Shown: positions 5,216 to 10,299 of the stretch, piece after piece
Layout of the letters: every line of letters starts with the position of its first letter
Position numbering within the stretch: position 1 is the first letter of the stretch
NCBI GenBank assembly: GCA_030538335.1
Contig: JAUNUE010000047.1
Location: 1 to 10,299 of the forward strand
Direction: 5' to 3'
DNA length: 10,299 nt
From: Allobrachymonas sp.
GTDB taxonomy: Bacteria > Pseudomonadota > Gammaproteobacteria > Burkholderiales > Burkholderiaceae_C
Notes under the pieces: model-generated
What the model saw: only the letters and a program-made list of their open reading frames with translations
What the model was told of the DNA's origin: nothing
Database searches by the model: none
Position numbers and translations under genes: made by a program

Positions 5216-6913
5216 TTACATTTTTTCTGGCGCAGTCACACCAAGAATGCCCAAACCGTTGCGCAATACCTGGGCGGTAGCCGCTACCAACGCCAGCCGC
5301 GCATCTCTGGTGGGCACATCGTCCACCAGAATGCGTTCGGCATCATAGTAGCTATGGTAGCTGGACGCGAGTTCCCGCAAGTAGAAGGTTACATCATGCG
5401 GAGCAAAATCGCTGGCGGCGGCGCGCAACATATCGGGATATTGTGCAATTTTCAGCAACAGGGCTTCGGCCGCCGGGCTGTTCAGCGGCGACAGGTCAGC
5501 ATCCAGCAGGCTTTCGGGCTTGCCGCCGTTTTTTTCCTGCCATTGCGCCAGCACCGAGCAGATGCGGGCGTGGGCGTATTGCACGTAGTACACCGGGTTT
5601 TCGTTGTTTTTCTGTACGGCCAGATCCACATCAAAGGTGTATTCCGTATCGGGCTTGCGGCTGAGCAGAAAGAAGCGCACCGCATCGGCACTGGTCCAGT
5701 CGATCAGGTCGCGCAGCGTGATGTAGCTGCCCGCGCGTTTGCTGATCTTCACCTCTTCGCCGCCACGCACCACGCGCACCATGGTGTGCAGCACATAGTC
5801 GGGGTAGCCTTGGGGGATGCCGGCATTGGCCGCCTGCAGTCCGGCGCGCACGCGGGCGATGGTGCCGTGGTGGTCGGTGCCCTGCACATTGATGGCTTTG
5901 GCAAAACCGCGTTCAAACTTGGTGATGTGGTAGGCCACGTCGGGCAGGAAGTAGGTGTAGGTGCCGTCGCTCTTCCTCATCACGCGGTCTTTGTCGTCGC
6001 CAAAGTCGGTGGTCTTGAGCCACAACGCGCCGTCTTTCTCAAACGTGTTGCCGCTGGCGATGAGGCGCTTTACCGTGTCTTCCACGCGGCCATCGGTGTA
6101 GAGGCTGCTTTCGAGATAGTAGTTGTCGAACTTGAGCCGAAACGCCTGCAGATCCTTGTCCTGCTCGTTGCGCAGGTAGGCCACGGCAAAGGCGCGGATG
6201 TTGTCGATGTCGTCCACGTTGCCGTTGGCGGTGAACTCGCGGTCATCGGCGCGTACCGATTGTTGGGCCAGAAAGTCGTCGGCAATGTCCTGGATGTAGT
6301 CGCCGTTGTAGGCCGCCGCATTTTCACCACTGGGCCAACCGGCATCGCCGGGCTTGATGCCTTTGGCGCGCAACTGCACGGAGTTGGCCAACGTTTCGAT
6401 CTGCACGCCTGCGTCGTTGTAGTAAAACTCGCGCGTCACATCCCAGCCTTGTGTGGCCAGCAGGTTGCAGATGGCGTCACCCAGCGCGGCCTGCCGGCCG
6501 TGGCCCACATGCAGCGGCCCGGTGGGGTTGGCAGACACAAATTCCACCATCAGCTTCTGGCCGGTGGCAGGCTGCACGCCATAGCCCTTGCCTGCGGCCA
6601 GCACTTCGCGCACGGTTTGCTGCTTGGCCTCGGGCTTGAGGCGGATGTTGAGAAAACCCGGCCCCGCAATTTCCACCGCGGCCACCCATTGGGCAAACGC
6701 GGGCGTGGCCAGCAGTTGTGTTTTGAGCGTTTCGGCCAGCGCACGCGGGTTTTGCCCCAGGGGTTTGGCCAGTTGCATGGCTGCGTTGGTGGCCAGGTCG
6801 CCGTGGGCAGCCTGCTTGGGTGATTCGAAAGCGGCCTTGCTGCCCGCGCCGGGGCTGAGGCTTTCCAGCTCGGCAGCCAACGCATCGAGCAGTTGTTGTT
6901 TGATCTGTTGCAT
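5216..6913 (-). CDS. argS: Arginine--tRNA ligase
   Basis: This cytoplasmic class I synthetase charges tRNA-Arg with arginine using ATP. The 565-residue protein has the N-terminal tRNA-binding module typical of ArgRS (about 1-110, with SPKQAAHGDLATNAAM and GPGFLNIRL). The HIGH-type signature is SANPTGPLHVGHGR near 127-140, and the degenerate KMSKS loop is KISKRAGSYITL near 390-400. The anticodon-binding helical domain runs to the C-terminus, including ELASSYHSYYD and the end GLGILGVTAPEKM. Length and motifs fit a complete enzyme. The start ATG at 6911-6913 has no purine-rich ribosome binding site upstream; instead a TACAAT box ends seven bases before it, so the mRNA may be leaderless. It heads a probable operon with the SPOR gene (8-base gap) and dsbA. 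Confidence 0.97.
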   Translation of the reverse strand: MQQIKQQLLDALAAELESLSPGAGSKAAFESPKQAAHGDLATNAAMQLAKPLGQNPRALAETLKTQLLATPAFAQWVAAVEIAGPGFLNIRLKPEAKQQTVREVLAAGKGYGVQPATGQKLMVEFVSANPTGPLHVGHGRQAALGDAICNLLATQGWDVTREFYYNDAGVQIETLANSVQLRAKGIKPGDAGWPSGENAAAYNGDYIQDIADDFLAQQSVRADDREFTANGNVDDIDNIRAFAVAYLRNEQDKDLQAFRLKFDNYYLESSLYTDGRVEDTVKRLIASGNTFEKDGALWLKTTDFGDDKDRVMRKSDGTYTYFLPDVAYHITKFERGFAKAINVQGTDHHGTIARVRAGLQAANAGIPQGYPDYVLHTMVRVVRGGEEVKISKRAGSYITLRDLIDWTSADAVRFFLLSRKPDTEYTFDVDLAVQKNNENPVYYVQYAHARICSVLAQWQEKNGGKPESLLDADLSPLNSPAAEALLLKIAQYPDMLRAAASDFAPHDVTFYLRELASSYHSYYDAERILVDDVPTRDARLALVAATAQVLRNGLGILGVTAPEKM

Positions 6914-6920
6914 GAGGCGG

Positions 6921-6948
6921 ATTGTAAAACCTTGCGGAAGCTTGACAC
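6921..6948 (-). promoter_or_regulatory. Candidate argS promoter giving a leaderless mRNA
   Basis: On the minus strand, -35 GTGTCA (6948-6943, 4 of 6) and -10 TACAAT (6926-6921, 5 of 6) are 16 bases apart. Seven bases separate the -10 box from the argS ATG, so transcription should start at or within a base or two of it. The -35 hexamer is also one arm of the inverted repeat TGACAC (6943-6948) / GTGTCA (6961-6966). Confidence 0.5.
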
Positions 6949-6975
6949 TGGGGGTACAGGGTGTCAGTGCAGGTT

Positions 6976-7818
6976 TTAAGGGCGTAGTGTTTCCAGCGGC
7001 AACTGATCCAGTTCCTGCAGCAGATCTGCCAGAGCTTTTCCTGTGGCCTGCAACAGCGCCTGCCCTTTTTTTGCCGTGGCGGTGGTTGCATTACCCACGG
7101 CTCCCTCCGGGTTGTAGTCCTGCATCTGCCAGGCCAGCTTGGCGCTGTGGCCATTGCCGAGAAGGGCATGGTTTTTGGCACGTTGTTCCGAGGTGCTGGC
7201 AAAGTTGCTGGCCTTGTCCATGCGCACGTCTTGTGAGTGCAGCGCCAGCATCAGGCTGGTTTCGATAGCGCCCGCATGGATGCCAAAGCGGTGCTCGTGC
7301 GCATCGAACGCTTCAGCGGCTGCGCCCAGCGGCAGGTTGAACCAACTGCAGGTGTACACCAGCAGATTCAGGCGTGCGCGTAAGTCACGCGCCACCACAT
7401 CCAGCAGCCCCACATTGCCGCCATGCGTGTTGAAGATCAGCAGTTTCTGGATGCCGCTTGCGGCCACGCATTCGGCAATTTCCGTCCATAGCCGGATCAC
7501 GGTGGCGGACGACAGAGTGAGCGTGCCCGCAAACGCCGTGTGCTCCGGGCTGTAGCCCACGGCTTGCGTGGGCAAAAAAAGCACCGGCGCATCTGGCGGC
7601 AGATGCGGCAGGCAGGCTGCCACCATGCCATCGGCCAAAGCGGCATCCACCTTCAGGGGCAGATGTGGGCCGTGCTGCTCGATTGCTGCCACAGGTAACA
7701 CCGCGATGGCGCGGGTCTTGTCGAGCGCAACCAGCTCCGCCGTGCTCCAGTCGGCCCAATAGCGCGAGGTGCCAGGCGGGAAGGGGGCGTGAGGGAGATC
7801 GGCCATAGCGCGCATCAT
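6976..7818 (-). CDS. Creatininase-family metal-dependent amidohydrolase
   Basis: A creatinine amidohydrolase-fold protein. Members open cyclic amides, such as creatinine or pterin and cofactor intermediates, with two divalent metals; the substrate here is unknown. Numbering from the ATG at 7806, the metal-site pattern is present: E43 and H45 in AIEQHGPHLPL, D54, H128 in FNTHGGN, and E182 in GIHAGAIETS. The motif GYSPEHTAFAGTLTL (84-98) is also typical. The protein is about 276-280 residues, the normal family size, with no signal peptide. In-frame ATGs occur at 7818, 7815 and 7806, none with a clear ribosome binding site. The frame stays open to 8070, but that extension overlaps the divergent dsbD-like gene and looks spurious. 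It ends 62 bases before argS. Its start lies 19 bases from the start of the divergent gene. Confidence 0.88.
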   Translation of the reverse strand: MMRAMADLPHAPFPPGTSRYWADWSTAELVALDKTRAIAVLPVAAIEQHGPHLPLKVDAALADGMVAACLPHLPPDAPVLFLPTQAVGYSPEHTAFAGTLTLSSATVIRLWTEIAECVAASGIQKLLIFNTHGGNVGLLDVVARDLRARLNLLVYTCSWFNLPLGAAAEAFDAHEHRFGIHAGAIETSLMLALHSQDVRMDKASNFASTSEQRAKNHALLGNGHSAKLAWQMQDYNPEGAVGNATTATAKKGQALLQATGKALADLLQELDQLPLETLRP

Positions 7819-7837
7819 AGCGATCTGTTGGACAATA

Positions 7838-10111
7838 GTGCAGATGATGATCTGGTCTGCGAAATCTGGTTTTGGGTGGTTCTGGCAGTTCGTGCTGCTT
7901 GTGTGCCTGTTGTTGGGCAAGCACGATGTTGTGTGGGCACAAGGTGCAGGCGTGCCATTCCCGGCTTCAGACGCCTTCGGCTCGATTAACAGGCCCGCCC
8001 ATGAAGTTCGCACCGCTGAAGTCAACGCCCGTCTGCTGGCCTGGGCGCCACAAGGCGTAACGGCAGGCAAGCTGCTGTGGCTGGGGCTGCAATTGCAGCC
8101 TGCGCCGGGCTGGCATACCTATTGGAAGAACCCCGGCCAGTCGGGCGCGGCCACAACGCTGCAATGGCAGTTGCCCCAAGGGATGGAGGCCGGTGACATT
8201 GCCTGGCCGGTGCCCACCAGGCTGCCTTTCGGGCATCTTGCCAATTTTGGCTATGACGATACGGTGCTGCTGGCGGTGCCTGTCAAGATCAGCCCGGATT
8301 TTGATGCGCAGGCAGATCGCGCACCCATTGTGTTGCAGGCGCAATGGCTGGCCTGCAAGACCTTGTGCCTGCCGCAAGAAGGGCGCTTTGAACTGAAGCT
8401 GCCTGTGCGCCAGCCCTTGCTGGACGATGCCGAAGCATTCAAGGCGCAGGCACGTATGGTTCCGCAGACGCTGCCATCGGCGGCGTTCAGTGCAACGGTC
8501 GAAGGGCAGGAGCTGGTATTTGAAGCCCGCGGCCTGCCATCAGCGTGGCGTGGCAAGGCGCTGAACCTGTATCCTGAAACGCCGGGCATCATCCCTGCTG
8601 TGGCCGCAGGCGAGCAGCACTGGCAAGGCGCGGTATGGAATATGCGCTTGCCGCTGGATGCGCAGCGCAGCGCCAGCCCGAGTGTGTTGCCGGTTGTGTT
8701 GGCGCTGCAAGTGCGAACGCGACATAGTGAGGTTGCCAGCAACCAGCCAGGCCAAGCCAGTTACCGTTTACAAGCCACGGTACAGGGAAACTGGCCGCCG
8801 GTGCAAGCGGCATCGGCGCCGTCCCCGCAACTGGAAGCGGCACTTGCTGCCAATGCCGAGCAGGCTGCGGCCCAGCCAAGCACCCCGCCAGCGCCCGCAT
8901 CGCTGACCTGGTGGGGCGGGTTGGCACTGGCTTTTTTGGGTGGCGTGGTATTGAACTTCATGCCCTGCGTGTTTCCGGTGCTGGCGATCAAGGTGCTGGG
9001 GCTGGTGGAGCAGGCACAGCATCCGCGTATGGCCCGTGTGGCGGGCGCGGCCTACACGGTGGGCACGGTGTTGAGTCTGTTGCTGCTGGCAAGTGGTTGG
9101 CTGCTGTTGCGGGCAGGTGGGCAGCAACTGGGCTGGGGCTTCCAGTTGCAAAACCCGTACATGGTGGCGGCTTTGGCGGCGCTGATGGTGCTGGTCGCGC
9201 TCAATCTGCTGGGCGTGTTTGAAGTGGGGCAATGGTTGCCAACAGCCTGGACGCAAAACCGTCCCCGCCATGTGGTGGCTGATGCCTTTTTGTCAGGCGT
9301 GCTGGCGGTGCTGCTGGCATCGCCCTGTGCGGCGCCATTTTTGGGGTTGGCACTGGGCTTTGCGCTGGTGCTGCCTGCGCCACAGGCCTTGTTGCTGTTT
9401 GGCGGTATGGGGCTGGGGTTGGCCTTGCCGATGGCTTTGTTGAGCTTTTTCCCGGCCTGGCTGTCGCGCCTGCCCAAGCCCGGCCCGTGGATGCAGACCT
9501 TGCGTCGGGCCATGGTTTTGCCGATTCTGGCAACAGTAGTCTGGCTCGCTTGGGTGCTGGGTCGCCAAAGTGGCATGGCTGCCGTGCTGGTGTTGCTGGG
9601 CCTGCTCTTGCTGCTGGCGGGGTTGGTATGGGCCTTGCAAGGGCAGGGCAGACTACGCTTCATGATGGCTACCGGTTTTGCGCTGGCCTTGTTGGCACTG
9701 GGTATTGGGCAGGGCGGGCAACTGGCTGCTATGCCAGCAACTCCGCTAGTGACCAGCGGTGATGGGGTGTGGCAACCCTGGTCGGCAGCACGGGTGGAGC
9801 AGGCGCTGCAAGCCGGGCAGCCGGTGTTTGTGGATTACACCGCCGACTGGTGCATGACCTGCCAGTTCAACAAGCAAACCGTGCTGGCGCGCGAAGCCTT
9901 CACCGCACTGGCGGCGCAGCAAGGCGTGTTGCTGTTGCGCGCCGACTGGACGCGGCAGGACGCCGTCATTGGCGCATCGTTGCGGACGCTGGGGCGCGCT
10001 GCTGTGCCGGTGTATGCCGTGTATTTGCCAAAAAATGCGGGCAAGCCGGTTTTAATGAATGAAATCCTCACCTTAGAGGCGGTGCGACAGGCGCTGGGTG
10101 CATCCTCCTGA
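7838..10111 (+). CDS. DsbD/ScsB-like thiol:disulfide interchange protein
   Basis: A 757-residue inner-membrane reductase that should pass electrons from cytoplasmic thioredoxin to periplasmic thiols. A signal peptide covers about 12-34 (ending VVWA). The periplasmic N-terminal domain (about 50-320) has the cysteine pair C173 and C177 in WLACKTLCLP, as in ScsB-type proteins. The DsbD membrane domain spans about 355-625, with its two essential cysteines in NFMPCVFP (C377) and ASPCAAP (C497). The C-terminal thioredoxin-like domain (about 645-757) has WCMTC with C672 and C675. All three cysteine pairs are intact. It could be the main DsbD or a ScsB-like paralogue; the latter fits the N-terminal domain better, so I give no symbol. 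The first start is GTG at 7838 with GGA five bases before it; ATGs at 7844 and 7847 are alternatives, and GACAAT lies seven bases before 7844 but has no -35 partner. Confidence 0.92.
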   Translation: MQMMIWSAKSGFGWFWQFVLLVCLLLGKHDVVWAQGAGVPFPASDAFGSINRPAHEVRTAEVNARLLAWAPQGVTAGKLLWLGLQLQPAPGWHTYWKNPGQSGAATTLQWQLPQGMEAGDIAWPVPTRLPFGHLANFGYDDTVLLAVPVKISPDFDAQADRAPIVLQAQWLACKTLCLPQEGRFELKLPVRQPLLDDAEAFKAQARMVPQTLPSAAFSATVEGQELVFEARGLPSAWRGKALNLYPETPGIIPAVAAGEQHWQGAVWNMRLPLDAQRSASPSVLPVVLALQVRTRHSEVASNQPGQASYRLQATVQGNWPPVQAASAPSPQLEAALAANAEQAAAQPSTPPAPASLTWWGGLALAFLGGVVLNFMPCVFPVLAIKVLGLVEQAQHPRMARVAGAAYTVGTVLSLLLLASGWLLLRAGGQQLGWGFQLQNPYMVAALAALMVLVALNLLGVFEVGQWLPTAWTQNRPRHVVADAFLSGVLAVLLASPCAAPFLGLALGFALVLPAPQALLLFGGMGLGLALPMALLSFFPAWLSRLPKPGPWMQTLRRAMVLPILATVVWLAWVLGRQSGMAAVLVLLGLLLLLAGLVWALQGQGRLRFMMATGFALALLALGIGQGGQLAAMPATPLVTSGDGVWQPWSAARVEQALQAGQPVFVDYTADWCMTCQFNKQTVLAREAFTALAAQQGVLLLRADWTRQDAVIGASLRTLGRAAVPVYAVYLPKNAGKPVLMNEILTLEAVRQALGASS

Positions 10112-10141
10112 CAACACTTTGGCAAGATAGCCGACGTTTTT

Positions 10142-10223
10142 CTGCCCCCTTGCCCCTGACAGCCGCTTGCCTTATCTGATAATGAACGTTGTACTGTCGC
10201 ATTCTTGTTTCGACAAGGGGCAG
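10142..10223 (+). repeat. Inverted repeat around the promoter, one arm covering a ribosome binding site
   Basis: CTGCCCCCTTG at 10142-10152 is complementary to CAAGGGGCAG at 10214-10223 except for one bulged C. The right arm contains the AGGGG ribosome binding site of the gene starting at 10225. The left arm lies upstream of that gene's predicted transcription start, so it would be present only in RNA reading through from the DsbD-like gene. Confidence 0.4.
10156..10183 (+). promoter_or_regulatory. Sigma-70-type promoter of the last gene
   Basis: CTGACA (10156-10161, 5 of 6 to TTGACA), a 16-base spacer and GATAAT (10178-10183, 5 of 6 to TATAAT) make the best promoter in the window. Transcription should start near 10190, leaving a leader of about 35 bases before the ATG at 10225. 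Confidence 0.6.
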
Positions 10224-10224
10224 T

Positions 10225-10299
10225 ATGAGCGCGGTGGTTTTTTTGAGTGATTGCTTGGTGCGGTTTGCCCATTCATGCAAACAGACATCGCTTCTGGTT
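10225..10299 (+). CDS. Start of an unrecognised protein (partial)
   Basis: An ATG at 10225 opens a frame that stays open for 25 codons to the window edge, beginning MSAVVFLSDCLVRFAH. It has AGGGG four bases before the start and a good promoter 42 bases upstream, which together make a real gene likely. I do not recognise the family from so few residues. It follows the DsbD-like gene by 113 bases on the same strand but seems to be transcribed on its own. A short inverted repeat, GTTTGC/GCAAAC at 10263-10282, lies within the coding start. Confidence 0.55.
   Translation, partial: MSAVVFLSDCLVRFAHSCKQTSLLV

Noticed and set aside
5354..6823. A 489-residue plus-strand open frame inside argS.
   Set aside because: It is antisense to a complete, motif-rich arginyl-tRNA synthetase and rich in G, V and H as such shadows are; no domain is seen.
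6942..6966. A perfect TTGACA on the plus strand with a 12-base-loop inverted repeat.
   Set aside because: No -10 box lies at a suitable distance, and any transcript would run antisense into the creatininase-family gene.
7819..8070. An 84-residue N-terminal extension of the creatininase-family protein.
   Set aside because: It is antisense to the signal peptide and N-terminal domain of the DsbD-like gene, and the family fold needs only the shorter form.
10112..10141. A possible terminator after the DsbD-like gene (GGC-GCC then a T run).
   Set aside because: The stem has only three base pairs, too weak to support a terminator call.

Overview
The window looks like a piece of a GC-rich betaproteobacterial chromosome, most likely Burkholderiales and probably Comamonadaceae. 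This rests on protein character (RpoN with a long acidic region II, a B12-dependent ribonucleotide reductase tail, an argS–SPOR–dsbA cluster) and GC-rich codon use; no search was run. Almost all of it is core-type genes, tightly packed, with no mobile element, tRNA, rRNA or CRISPR array visible.

Layout. Positions 1-151 (+) hold the C-terminal tail of an adenosylcobalamin-dependent ribonucleotide reductase, followed by an intrinsic terminator. The convergent gap 152-372 contains two related 27-nt hairpins and a CTCTGCG tandem tract. On the minus strand lptA (3466-2822), lptB (2825-2010) and rpoN (1998-373) form one unit: LPS transport to the outer membrane followed by sigma-54. A 151-nt gap (3467-3617) carries a candidate lptA promoter with a perfect 10-bp palindrome at the expected transcription start. 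Next on the minus strand is argS (6913-5216), a SPOR-domain membrane protein (5207-4371) and a DsbA-like lipoprotein (4328-3618), apparently one operon. A creatininase-family hydrolase (about 7818-6976, minus) lies upstream of argS. It diverges from a large DsbD/ScsB-like thiol:disulfide reductase (7838-10111, plus), with the two start codons only 19 bases apart. The right edge has a near-consensus promoter and the first 25 codons of an unrecognised plus-strand gene.

How the genes work together. Two envelope themes recur. LptA and LptB belong to the Lpt machine that moves lipopolysaccharide across the periplasm. The DsbA-like protein (oxidising) and the DsbD/ScsB-like protein (reducing) are opposite arms of periplasmic thiol chemistry and sit 3.5 kb apart in separate transcription units. 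The SPOR protein is a probable FtsN-like, peptidoglycan-binding division or envelope protein.

I found no convincing undescribed multi-gene system. The best leads are small: the pair of covarying hairpins between nrdJ and rpoN, a probable leaderless argS transcript, the palindrome over the lptA start site, the Tat/lipobox signal on DsbA, and an inverted repeat that could pair with the ribosome binding site of the last gene only in read-through RNA.
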